A DNA stretch of 43,142 nucleotides, taken from contig JAHLWR010000029.1 of assembly GCA_019057815.1 (NCBI GenBank), positions 1-43,142 of the forward strand, in the 5' to 3' direction. The stretch comes from Candidatus Heimdallarchaeota archaeon. Its GTDB lineage: Archaea; Asgardarchaeota; Heimdallarchaeia; Heimdallarchaeales; Heimdallarchaeaceae. Made by a program: the position numbers and the translations under genes. Positions 24,793 to 33,229 of this stretch are shown piece by piece. Below the pieces are notes generated by a model. The model was not told where the DNA came from and did not search any database. It saw nothing but the letters and a program-made list of their open reading frames with translations. Each line of letters opens with the position of its first letter. Position 1 is the first letter of the stretch.

Positions 24793-27273
24793 CTAGTCGA
24801 CTTCAGTTGTCTTAGTAACGACCAGTAATTTTTCAATGACCCATTGAATAGCCCAAATAGATAGAGGTCTCATATATGCTAATGATCTATTTCCACCTCT
24901 TGAATCCCAAGCTTCTGGAGTTTGAAACCAGTATCCAAGTTTTTTCCATCCAGTTTCATATATGCCTTTAGCTGTTTTGAAAGCTTCTTCTTCGAGGTTT
25001 AATTGTAACATTGCAGCTGCTAGAGCATATGTTGTTCCTGTCCAAACTTCTGAAGATTGTAAGCACGATTTATCGACAGCTCCATTGGGTCTCATACCAT
25101 TTACTGCTCCCATTTTACCCTCTTTGAATCGCATCACATTAAAATCATAAACAGTTTTTAGAGCTTTTCGTGCATTTTCTTTAGGGACGATTGAAGGTAG
25201 ACTGCATGTTTGTGCATACCATTGGCCTGCTAACTGATCCGCCATAATGCTATTGTGTTGTCTACTTTTACTGCTGTCATAATTGTAATAAGAACCATTC
25301 CACAATTTTTCTTCATAAGCTTGCTTTCCTTTAATCAATATCTGTCTGTAATAATCTGCTTTTTTCTTTTCTTTTAATATATCAGCTATAGCAGCTGCTG
25401 CAGTTAAACATGCTAACCATAATCCTCCTGTATATGCACTTGGACCAAAAACTGACCACAGATCATAGGTTTGGTCTGGAAAACCTGCATTCTCTATCAA
25501 CCCATCACCATCAGAATCACATACTTGAATGAATTCTATTGCAAGTTTTACTGCTTCCCATGTTTCTTCTAGAAACTTCTTATTTCCTGTTGCTATGTAA
25601 TCTCTATAGATTTGTAAAACAAATTTCGGATTCAAGTCTTTCCATTTATTGTGATCCGACAATGCATAAACATTGACAAGATACCATGGATCTTCAAAAG
25701 GAGCACCTAAATCATGAGGGACAACTCCTTTGATATTACGCTTTACCATTGAACCACTACCAAAGATCAAATGAGTCTCAGGCTTTTCTGTTAAGACAGC
25801 TTCTGCAAAATCTCTCTGTAGGCTAAGCTCAAGCTCTGGCCAAAGCATAGCTAAAGCAAAGGAAGCATAGAAGTGTACATCATAAGTATTATACATAGTA
25901 TACTGATGACCTTCCAAATAAGAAAAATGACCAGTGCATTTTTCTGGAAAAGGTTCTTCTCCTTCCTCTCCATCAGTCCATATAGTTCCTCCATCTGCTA
26001 TATAATATAATTCGTTGAATAACGCAACTTTGTACCATGCTGGAAGAGTTTCATCCTCTAAAATTGGTTTCTGCCACTTTTCTATCTGTTTCTCCCATTC
26101 AGGATATTCTAGAAGAGCATCTGCTGCGATACGATGAGCATTATTACCCTTTCGACCATAAAAACGTGTATAACGACGATAATGAGCTCTTCCACCGCCA
26201 AACCTTGCTAAAGGCATATCCCAAGCTAAAGTAAAGGATAGTTCTTTTAATTCTTTTGCTGGAATAGTTACTTTTGATGCAATAGCAGCACCTATACATT
26301 CATTCTTTTTTGAAACATAAGAACTATCAGAAGTGTTTACTTCCCCACTTTTCTCAAAAGTTTCCCACACTTCTCCACCATTACTGTTTGTGAAAAACAA
26401 AGGATTACATGTAACAGTTGTTTCGTCATTGTCTCTTGTAGCTATAGCAAATTGTAAAGAATCCTCAAAAAATTCTTGATCTTTTAATTTCTGCCCTTCT
26501 TTTAGGGGTTTCTTCTGACGATGGACATGATTTAAACGAACTCCTATGAATTTTTCTTTTTTCAATTCATATTCGAAATGTTCATTTTTATGTCCTCCCG
26601 CAAAATCATTCTCCGTACCTGTCCCATTCTGAAAACTAAACATAATACTTACTTCAACAGGTTCATCTGTACTATTTTCTATATACCAAACAAAAACTCC
26701 TACAGGATAGCTACTTTCTTCATAGTTATGAGGTATCACAGGTGATATTTGTTTACAAATCAGATTTATACCAGGTTGGATGTTGTTATATTCCGTCCAA
26801 GCTCTAGGATAAAGAGCATGATATACAGCGTTCTTACCATAAAAATCCCAATTCCAACCATTAAGTTTACTATTTCTTGGATGGTTTGGATTTAATACCG
26901 TTGAATATGTTGACCCATCTTTACTTTTAATGAAAACAGAAAATTGGTTTGTTTCTACAGAATTATGATGGTAAACTCCTGGTTTCAGTTGCCATCGATA
27001 GAACTCTCCTCTCCATCCTCTTCCAATTGTACCTCCTCCTAACCCACCTATTGGAACACCATGACAAGCAGATGCTTTAGGAAAGCTGAATAAATTCATA
27101 CTCTCTTTCCCCTGTTTTTTGTCTAATCGCATTTTTTTATACATTCGAATTATGGCTGGAAAAAGGTGAAAAATATCTTTTAGTCTAATTTTAACACCTT
27201 TAATCTTTGTTGTAAAAGGATTATCCAGTTCACGATTCCAAGAATATTTAGGAATAATAATATCCGAAGTCAC
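24793..27273 (-). CDS. GH116 beta-glucosidase, GBA2-like (non-lysosomal glucosylceramidase family)
   Basis: An 826-aa glycoside hydrolase that would remove beta-linked glucose (or xylose/GlcNAc in some members) with retention. The N-terminal beta domain has GVPIGGLGGGTIGRGWRGEF (73-92). The (alpha/alpha)6 domain carries the nucleophile Glu454 in FSYLEGHQY and the acid/base Asp604 in DQTYDLWSVFGPSAYTGG, both by alignment to known GH116 enzymes. MYNTYDVHFYASFAL, KDLNPKFVLQIYRDY and SLAYMRPLSIWA match my memory of human GBA2 closely. No signal peptide, so the enzyme is cytoplasmic. The start is GTG, with no nearby Met alternative. Archaeal lipids contain no ceramide, so the natural substrate is probably another beta-glucoside or glycolipid. 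Confidence 0.94.
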   Translation of the reverse strand: MTSDIIIPKYSWNRELDNPFTTKIKGVKIRLKDIFHLFPAIIRMYKKMRLDKKQGKESMNLFSFPKASACHGVPIGGLGGGTIGRGWRGEFYRWQLKPGVYHHNSVETNQFSVFIKSKDGSTYSTVLNPNHPRNSKLNGWNWDFYGKNAVYHALYPRAWTEYNNIQPGINLICKQISPVIPHNYEESSYPVGVFVWYIENSTDEPVEVSIMFSFQNGTGTENDFAGGHKNEHFEYELKKEKFIGVRLNHVHRQKKPLKEGQKLKDQEFFEDSLQFAIATRDNDETTVTCNPLFFTNSNGGEVWETFEKSGEVNTSDSSYVSKKNECIGAAIASKVTIPAKELKELSFTLAWDMPLARFGGGRAHYRRYTRFYGRKGNNAHRIAADALLEYPEWEKQIEKWQKPILEDETLPAWYKVALFNELYYIADGGTIWTDGEEGEEPFPEKCTGHFSYLEGHQYTMYNTYDVHFYASFALAMLWPELELSLQRDFAEAVLTEKPETHLIFGSGSMVKRNIKGVVPHDLGAPFEDPWYLVNVYALSDHNKWKDLNPKFVLQIYRDYIATGNKKFLEETWEAVKLAIEFIQVCDSDGDGLIENAGFPDQTYDLWSVFGPSAYTGGLWLACLTAAAAIADILKEKKKADYYRQILIKGKQAYEEKLWNGSYYNYDSSKSRQHNSIMADQLAGQWYAQTCSLPSIVPKENARKALKTVYDFNVMRFKEGKMGAVNGMRPNGAVDKSCLQSSEVWTGTTYALAAAMLQLNLEEEAFKTAKGIYETGWKKLGYWFQTPEAWDSRGGNRSLAYMRPLSIWAIQWVIEKLLVVTKTTEVD

Positions 27274-27404
27274 ACTACAAAGATTAGGTTACATAAAATA
27301 AAGATTATGGAAAAAAATGAAAATGAAAATATAAATTCTACTGGATGTATAGGAATTCTTGTCGCAAGTATAATTTTATAATTCATGATTTGATTATATA
27401 TCCT

Positions 27405-27716
27405 ATGAAGTTTGAAGATGTAAGAATTCCAGGCAATATTGTAATTGTTAATGGAGAAAAAGATGATCATGATATCTTTGCGTTAACTTTAAGCACATGT
27501 CAATGGTGCAAGAAAGGCAAGCAATGGTTAATAGATAACGGATATAAATATAAATTTCTGGATGTCGATTTACTACCTTTTGATGATAAACAAGAATTTA
27601 AGAGAAGCATACGAAACTTATTTGAAATAATGATACGCTACCCTTTCTTAATTATTGATGGAAAAGAATTTTTTGCTGGATATAACCCTGAAAAATGGGA
27701 AGAAATGCTGAAATGA
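27405..27716 (+). CDS. Glutaredoxin-like disulfide reductase
   Basis: A 103-aa thioredoxin-fold protein. The redox motif is CQWC (in LSTCQWCKKGKQWL), followed by YKFLDVDLLP, the cis-Pro region RYPFLIIDGKEFFAGYNPEKW and a final helix, as in glutaredoxins. In-frame upstream codons exist to 27345, but the ATG at 27405 gives the normal family start. Its last codons overlap the next gene (ATGA), so the two are translationally coupled. The partner is a ferredoxin-thioredoxin-reductase catalytic chain, so this protein is probably its substrate: electrons would flow from ferredoxin through the iron-sulfur protein to this dithiol. Confidence 0.9.
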   Translation: MKFEDVRIPGNIVIVNGEKDDHDIFALTLSTCQWCKKGKQWLIDNGYKYKFLDVDLLPFDDKQEFKRSIRNLFEIMIRYPFLIIDGKEFFAGYNPEKWEEMLK

Positions 27717-28069
27717 GAGTTGACAATAAAATGGTTAAAGAGAAAACAATTGCTGATGTAAAAAACTATGTTGAACGTGTTGCTAATATAAGAAAATGGA
27801 AACTTCATTCAAACCAAGACGGAACGCTAGATATGCTTTTAGAGGGTTTAAGAGACAATTTCAATAGATTAGGTTATTTCAATTGTCCTTGTAGAGAATC
27901 TCAAGAAAACATGAAATTGGATAAAGACATTTGTTGTCCTTGTGATTATGCTCAGCCCGATATAGATGAATATGGACATTGTTATTGCGCTCTTTACTTT
28001 GACACTAATTTCGTTGAATCTAAATCAATAGCAATGATTCCTGAAAGAAGACCTGATCCTGAAATATAA
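27713..28069 (+). CDS. Ferredoxin-thioredoxin reductase catalytic (beta) chain
   Basis: A [4Fe-4S] disulfide reductase that takes electrons from ferredoxin and reduces a thioredoxin or glutaredoxin partner. The three cysteine clusters of the family are all present in order: NCPCRE, CCPC and HCYC. These supply four cluster ligands and the redox-active pair. At 118 aa it matches the catalytic chain; no variable (alpha) chain is present, as in most non-plant FTR systems. The ATG at 27713 overlaps the stop of the glutaredoxin gene by 4 bp. An ATG at 27695 is in frame but less likely. Confidence 0.92.
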   Translation: MRVDNKMVKEKTIADVKNYVERVANIRKWKLHSNQDGTLDMLLEGLRDNFNRLGYFNCPCRESQENMKLDKDICCPCDYAQPDIDEYGHCYCALYFDTNFVESKSIAMIPERRPDPEI

Positions 28070-28245
28070 TTAAAACTCTTCTTAGAATATAAGTTAGAAG
28101 TACTTCTGGTTTTGCTTTTGACAAGAACATCATTGGAATGTTATTTTCTCATCTTTGAATCCATATGTATTCTCAAGAATGTGTTATTCCTTCTTCTTCT
28201 AGTTTTAAAAAAACATTGCTTTTATCATTGAAAATTTAATTAGTT

Positions 28246-28257
28246 ATTTTTATATAC
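28246..28257 (+). promoter_or_regulatory. TATA box of the ABC-2 exporter operon
   Basis: TTTTTATATACA, centred about 29 nt before the ATG at 28281. The 211-bp gap before it shows nothing else except a 12-bp palindrome, AGAAGTACTTCT (28096-28107), of unclear meaning. Confidence 0.5.
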
Positions 28258-28280
28258 AACAAACAACATAGTTTGATAAT

Positions 28281-29297
28281 ATGTCTGAAGGTATTGTTAA
28301 AGAAGAAAATGAGTTAAATATTAAAACTAAAAAGGAAATAGTGTTGGAAACCAAGGATTTAGAAAAAATCTATGATGGTAAAGTACACGCTGTTCGTGGA
28401 GTTAGTTTTGAATTATTTGAAGGAGAAGTTCTAGGATTACTTGGTCCTAATGGTGCTGGCAAGACTACAACAATTTCCATTTTACTTGGGATAATTAAGA
28501 AAACCAAAGGGGAGTTTTCTATTTTAGGCAAGCAAATTGATGATTTCAAAACTATTAGAGATCTAATTGGTTATACCCCTCAAGATTTAGTCTTTTATGA
28601 TTATCTAACGGTTCAAGAGAATGCAGAACTTTTTGCGGATTGTTATGATATAGAGAATAAGAAAGACAGAATAAAAGAACTCTTTGAGCTTTTTCAGCTA
28701 ACAGAACTTAAGAAAAGAAGAGCTGGAAAATTGAGCGGTGGTCAGAAAAGAAGATTAAATTTAGTACTTGGTATGCTGCATTCTCCAAAAATTTTATTCC
28801 TTGATGAACCTAGTGCAGGAATGGACCCTCAAAGCCGCAATATTCTTTGGGAGAATGTTGAAAGGTTATCAAAAGAGGAAGGAATAACAATCATTCTAAC
28901 CACTCATCTAATGGAAGTAGCTGATAAACTCTGCGATCGTATTTTAATTATTGACTATGGAAAAATAATAGCGAGTGGAACTCCTGATGAACTGAAATCT
29001 ACATTTGGAGCTGAAGAAGTGATAGAATTGATGATAGCTGAGAATCTTGAATCTAAAACTAGTGAATCATTTATAGAGAAGTTAAGAAAAAGATTTTCTA
29101 AAGTTACATTCCTTGATAATACTGTTAAGATATTTACAAAAAAAGGAGCCACACTTATTACTGAAGTCGTAGAGATTGCGGTTAAACTAGACATGACTGA
29201 TTTCATTGAAAGCCTTCAACTTCGGGGAAGCACATTAGAAGATGTATTCATAGGTCTTACTGGGAAGTCTCTAAGAGAAGGAGGAGAAGGTGATTAA
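28281..29297 (+). CDS. ABC-2 transporter ATPase
   Basis: Nucleotide-binding subunit of an ABC-2 type exporter. Walker A is GPNGAGKTT (55-63), the Q-loop is TPQD (99-102), the signature LSGGQ (151-155), Walker B ILFLDEP (171-177) and the H-loop TTHLMEV. The C-terminal 90 residues are the usual accessory domain of drug/lipid/Na+ exporters of this class. The permease gene begins at the very next base after the stop, so the two form an operon. The exported substrate is unknown; drugs, lipids or polysaccharide are all possible. Confidence 0.95.
   Translation: MSEGIVKEENELNIKTKKEIVLETKDLEKIYDGKVHAVRGVSFELFEGEVLGLLGPNGAGKTTTISILLGIIKKTKGEFSILGKQIDDFKTIRDLIGYTPQDLVFYDYLTVQENAELFADCYDIENKKDRIKELFELFQLTELKKRRAGKLSGGQKRRLNLVLGMLHSPKILFLDEPSAGMDPQSRNILWENVERLSKEEGITIILTTHLMEVADKLCDRILIIDYGKIIASGTPDELKSTFGAEEVIELMIAENLESKTSESFIEKLRKRFSKVTFLDNTVKIFTKKGATLITEVVEIAVKLDMTDFIESLQLRGSTLEDVFIGLTGKSLREGGEGD
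29288..29295 (+). promoter_or_regulatory. Shine-Dalgarno site for the ABC-2 permease
   Basis: AGGTGATT, within a longer purine run (GGAGGAGAAGGTGATT) inside the 3' end of the ATPase gene and 2 nt before the permease ATG. It supports coupled translation of the pair. Confidence 0.6.
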
Positions 29298-30584
29298 ATG
29301 TCAAAAATCAGAGCTTTTTACTCTCTACTAAAAACAAATCTTCTTTCTATTACGAGAGATAGAACAACATTTTTCTTTATAATCCTCTTCCCATTATGTT
29401 TTGTTGGAGTTTTTGGACTTGCCTTCCAATGGAGTGATCCTCTTACCTCCTCAAAAATCATCGGAATAATAAACTATGATACAGGCATTGATGGTGGTGT
29501 TATAGCTTTCTGGAATGGTACTACAACTGTAAATGACACTTTTTACTCTGAAGAGTATATCCGAGTTCTTAAAACAGTTTTATATCCTGAAAGCAATGTC
29601 ACAATCTTTGAAATCCAGATTTTCAATATAACTGAATTAGATGTTGCTCAAGAATCATTAGAAACTAGGAACATTAAGGCTTTGATAACATTACCAGAGA
29701 ATTTTAGTTCTGGTGTTCTTGCTGCATTTCAAAATAAATTTGGTGATGATCCAATTCTAACAGCAGCAACAGGAAATTGGACTGGATATCCAAGTTTAGA
29801 CTTTAAAACCATTGTCAAAGTTGATGGAGATAGTACTCTTCAAGATTTCACTATATCTGGTACTATTATCGAAAAAATAACACAATATTTCTTTAATTTT
29901 GGTGATGATCCAGTTGAAGGTGTTATCCTCGATGTGTATGGTAGTCTGTCAACGACAGGTTTTACTGTCTTTGACTTTGTTTTACCTGGTTTAATTGTAT
30001 ATGCAATTTTAAACAATCTTGCTTCTATTACAGATATTGCTTTTAGAGATATTGAAGGAGGAACTCTTCGACGTCTTAGGATTAGCAAAGTTACTCCACC
30101 TATGTATGTTTTGTCGATTTTAGCTAGTCAGATGGTTATTGCATTCATACAGATTCCATTAGTTTTTGCTGCTGGATTAATATTTGGTTTCCCAGCTTCA
30201 ATTCAAGTTCTGTATGCCTTTATTCCTGCTATTTTCCTATCGTTAGCTACAAGTGGGATAGGTTTCATCATTGCAGGACTTGTAAAAGGTGCAGCAGCTG
30301 GTAGAGGTTTAGCTGGAATCATAGCTACGCCCATTGCTATGATATCAGGTGCGTTCTTTGATATACCTAATCCAACCATAATCTCTAATGTATTTGGGAA
30401 TTCTTTTGGTTTATATGATGTATTACCAGCAGCACCAGCAATAAGGATATTTAGAAGTGTTCTACTTCACAATAATTCTCTTGCTAGTAATGCTTTTGAT
30501 CTTATACTGCTATTTATTCTTGCTGTAGTATTCCTACTAATAGGGATTTACTTATACTCAAGAAAGCACTTTAAACCTGAATAA
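29298..30584 (+). CDS. ABC-2 transporter permease
   Basis: A 428-aa membrane subunit of the ABC-2 type. A first helix (about 22-43, FFFIILFPLCFVGVFGLAF) is followed by a large extracytoplasmic domain of about 180 residues, rich in Asp/Thr/Asn. Five further helices lie between about 235 and 425, including FDFVLPGLIVYAILNNL and the ABC-2 pattern GGTLRRLRISKVTPPMYVLS after the second helix. It is fused end-to-start with the ATPase gene. The large external domain resembles YhgE/YadH-like exporters. Substrate not inferable. Confidence 0.93.
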   Translation: MSKIRAFYSLLKTNLLSITRDRTTFFFIILFPLCFVGVFGLAFQWSDPLTSSKIIGIINYDTGIDGGVIAFWNGTTTVNDTFYSEEYIRVLKTVLYPESNVTIFEIQIFNITELDVAQESLETRNIKALITLPENFSSGVLAAFQNKFGDDPILTAATGNWTGYPSLDFKTIVKVDGDSTLQDFTISGTIIEKITQYFFNFGDDPVEGVILDVYGSLSTTGFTVFDFVLPGLIVYAILNNLASITDIAFRDIEGGTLRRLRISKVTPPMYVLSILASQMVIAFIQIPLVFAAGLIFGFPASIQVLYAFIPAIFLSLATSGIGFIIAGLVKGAAAGRGLAGIIATPIAMISGAFFDIPNPTIISNVFGNSFGLYDVLPAAPAIRIFRSVLLHNNSLASNAFDLILLFILAVVFLLIGIYLYSRKHFKPE

Positions 30585-30591
30585 TTAGAGA

Positions 30592-30614
30592 TTCTTTTCT
30601 CTTTTTTCTCTTTC
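30592..30614 (+). terminator. Pyrimidine-rich terminator after the ABC-2 operon
   Basis: TTCTTTTCTCTTTTTTCTCTTT begins 8 bp after the permease stop, a plausible archaeal U-rich termination tract. Confidence 0.4.
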
Positions 30615-30760
30615 AAAATAAATGTTTTTTAAATCAACAAGCGATTTTTGTTTGGAAAACTATTTAATCATTATTCTGTTTACTAACAAGGCTTGAATGT
30701 CATTAAAAAGGATGATTCGGGGAATTTTTCTCTGAAGACTTTTTTAGTCATTGAGATTTT

Positions 30761-30803
30761 TGGTCACACAATGGTCACTTTAGCTCAATATCTTCTTATT
30801 GAG
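30761..30803 (+). promoter_or_regulatory. Direct repeat and hairpin upstream of an acidic small protein
   Basis: TGGTCAC occurs at 30761-30767 and 30772-30778, one helical turn apart. Next, CTCAATA (30784-30790) and TATTGAG (30797-30803) form a 7-bp stem with a 6-nt loop. The gene downstream has a Shine-Dalgarno, so its mRNA has a leader that could include the hairpin. Possible operator plus leader structure. Confidence 0.3.
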
Positions 30804-30846
30804 TGCTCAAATAAAGTCTATCTTAGAAAGAATTTAGGTGACAAAC

Positions 30847-31254
30847 ATGAGCGAGTTCAATAACGAGAAAGAAATCATTGATGAAGATTTTGTAGAAGAT
30901 GAAGAAGAGAAGATGAAAGATGCTGATGAAGTAAGGGAAATTCTACAAGCAGTTTCAACAGAAATCCCAGATTTAATTAAAGGTATTTTTACTGCTCTAT
31001 ATAGTTCAGAAACTGCAATGGAATATGGAAAAGGGATTGGGTCTCTTTACAAAGAACTAAAAGAGCAAGGTTTACCGGAAGAGATGGTCCGAAAAATAAT
31101 TTCAGATTTTGCAAGCAATGTAAACATTCTTGGAAATATCAAAGTAAATAAGGAAGGATCTAGTGATAAAATCGATTCATCAAAATTATCTAACTTAAAA
31201 AGCAAACATTCAATTTTCAAATCTTTTAGATTTAAGAAAGAAATAGAAGATTAA
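30847..31254 (+). CDS. Unknown acidic 135-aa protein
   Basis: No recognised family. The N-terminal 30 residues are highly acidic (EIIDEDFVEDEEEKMKDADE). A helical core follows (about 35-95, with VREILQAVSTEIPDLIKGIF and LPEEMVRKIISDFASN), and the C-terminal 40 residues are basic (LKSKHSIFKSFRFKKE). An AGGTGA Shine-Dalgarno at 30836-30841 sets the ATG at 30847 rather than the overlapping in-frame GTG at 30838. The core resembles a small helical bundle for protein-protein contacts. It stands alone between the ABC-2 operon and a convergent surface-protein gene. Confidence 0.65.
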   Translation: MSEFNNEKEIIDEDFVEDEEEKMKDADEVREILQAVSTEIPDLIKGIFTALYSSETAMEYGKGIGSLYKELKEQGLPEEMVRKIISDFASNVNILGNIKVNKEGSSDKIDSSKLSNLKSKHSIFKSFRFKKEIED

Positions 31255-31287
31255 AAGTAATGATAAAAAAAAAGAAATATGAAAAAA

Positions 31288-32907
31288 TCATAATTTTCTC
31301 TTTCTAGTTGAAAAAACAACAGTAGTTACTGTAATTGATATAATTAAAGCTATCAGTGGGTAAAAATTGTTCATCTCTTCTACTGCTTCAATAACATTTA
31401 CATCTATAGTATCCGTAGAGGAATGTCCAACTTTATCTTGTACAACAATTACATATACGTAAGTTCCTACTGAGTGGTCATCCACTGAGATTTCGATTGC
31501 AATTCCAGATTCCCACGTATCTGAAATTAACTCAATACCATCCAAATAAATAGTGTATGTATCAGCATTAGCATCTGCAGCTGCCCATTGAATTATATTA
31601 CCAGTTTCTCCTTCTTTGTAGGTTATATCTTCTGGTGAGTCCACTACTGGGTCAGTTGTATCAATAGTTAGAACCCTTACTTCACTCCAATCGCTCCAAT
31701 TCTCTACCTCATCTCTAGCTCTTACTCTCCAATAATATTCAGCATCTAACATTCCATTAAAAACATAGTTGTTATCAACTACTATCTCTTGTAATACAAG
31801 TTCAGTAAAAGTGCCTTCATTATCTATTTGTAACTCATATTCAACATAATCAGAATCAGATGACCATTCAAATTCTATACTATCCGATGAGGATATTTCA
31901 TTATCTACAGGTGATAGGAGATCTGGTGGGCTAGGTGGTGTTGTATCAACAGTAAAATGCCAGACAGAACTATATGGACCAATGTTAAAAGCTTCGTCTG
32001 TAGCTTTGATTCTCCAATAGAAAGTACCATCTGATAAGTCAAAAAGAACTCGATGGTATGAAGGATGAAATCCAACAACTTCTATTTTATTTACAAAATC
32101 TTCATCAGTAGCAAGATGACTAATATAACCTGTAGCATCAGGGACATCGTTAAAATCAAGGAGGGGCCTTGTTACATTAATTATTGCACCATTTGAAGGA
32201 GAAAGCAGCGTAGGTATTCCTGGAGCAGTTATATCCACAGTAAAAGATTGAGTAGAAGACCAGCTACTATAAGCACCTAAATCTCCTCTAACTCTTACTT
32301 TCCAATAATATGTTATCTCACTTAAAGGAGTTGGAATTGTAAATTCAGTGGCTGTTCCAGTGTTTTCATTATAATTTGGACTAGCAAATGTGGCTTGATC
32401 ATCCAACAGTACTTCATAGTACCCAACTGTTTGACTCATATCATATGAAGGATTCCACTCTAATCTTGGTGTTGAATCTTTAATATAGTCTTCATTTTCA
32501 GGAGAAATAGGAACAGGAACAGTTGGTGGAGTTAACGCTATTTCAAATTTAAATGCTTCACTATAAGAACCCCAGCCTGCCTTACCTCTAGCATTTACTC
32601 TCCACCAGTAAACATCTTCTGGTAAAGGGGGTGAATCTAGAGTAGTTCCAGCAACATCTTCTTCCCCAACAATATTAGTGAATGAACTATCAATTGCAAG
32701 CTGAATATGATAAAGATTAGCTAGGAAAACAGAACCCCATTCAAAAGTAGGATTATTATAGCCTAATCTAGCACTATTAGAAGGTGAAATCAAAACTGGG
32801 ATGCCTATAGCTTGTGCAGGAAAAATGGGTATAATAAAAATGACTGAAATAAAGAACATTAAAGAAATTATTGCTTTAGTTTTATTGTCCAATATATTTT
32901 TTTTCAT
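31288..32907 (-). CDS. Surface protein with four FN3-like and one Ig-like domain, membrane anchored
   Basis: A 539-aa secreted protein. A signal peptide (about 10-33) is followed by four repeats of about 90-98 residues (36-125, 130-228, 231-322, 327-417). Each starts PxxxSPxN and ends in Y-W-R/K-V-x-A/V-R plus a WS-rich edge, the FN3-like pattern seen in many archaeal and bacterial surface proteins. A fifth Ig-like domain (421-505) has TYTIYLDGIEL and VVQDKVGHSSTDTI. A membrane helix (514-532) and the basic tail TRKRKL end it. No catalytic motif. It probably serves in adhesion or cell-surface structure. A GAGGTAATT ribosome site precedes the ATG. Confidence 0.88.
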   Translation of the reverse strand: MKKNILDNKTKAIISLMFFISVIFIIPIFPAQAIGIPVLISPSNSARLGYNNPTFEWGSVFLANLYHIQLAIDSSFTNIVGEEDVAGTTLDSPPLPEDVYWWRVNARGKAGWGSYSEAFKFEIALTPPTVPVPISPENEDYIKDSTPRLEWNPSYDMSQTVGYYEVLLDDQATFASPNYNENTGTATEFTIPTPLSEITYYWKVRVRGDLGAYSSWSSTQSFTVDITAPGIPTLLSPSNGAIINVTRPLLDFNDVPDATGYISHLATDEDFVNKIEVVGFHPSYHRVLFDLSDGTFYWRIKATDEAFNIGPYSSVWHFTVDTTPPSPPDLLSPVDNEISSSDSIEFEWSSDSDYVEYELQIDNEGTFTELVLQEIVVDNNYVFNGMLDAEYYWRVRARDEVENWSDWSEVRVLTIDTTDPVVDSPEDITYKEGETGNIIQWAAADANADTYTIYLDGIELISDTWESGIAIEISVDDHSVGTYVYVIVVQDKVGHSSTDTIDVNVIEAVEEMNNFYPLIALIISITVTTVVFSTRKRKL

Positions 32908-33229
32908 AAATAATTACCTCTTTAAAACTGTTAATGATTATTATTAAACATTTTAAACTTTTTGTGAAACTATATATATGAACTTCAGAAAAATAAAAAA
33001 ATTACTGAATCAAAAATATAAATATATACAAAAGCTCAATAAATATTTATGTCAAGTTATTCACAGAACGGCAATAATTCAATATTACAGCCTTAGGTAG
33101 TTTTTTCTTTAAATCAACAATGAAAATTTATTTGAAAATACAATTATCGTAAATTTTCTGACGTAAAAAATAAAAAACTCAAATTCAAATCTTAAAATTC
33201 GAAGAAAGAAATATAAAATTAAAAGAAAA
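32908..33229. other. 322-bp AT-rich intergenic region
   Basis: Lies between two minus-strand genes. It contains the likely promoter of the FN3-like gene at its left end (TTTAAA elements and an RBS), and a stretch (about 33050-33120) with no ORF. I see no RNA gene, repeat or start codon with a ribosome site in it. Confidence 0.5.

Noticed and set aside
28096-28107. 12-bp palindrome AGAAGTACTTCT before the ABC-2 operon
   Set aside because: Short palindromes of this size are expected by chance in the window, and it is far from the TATA box.
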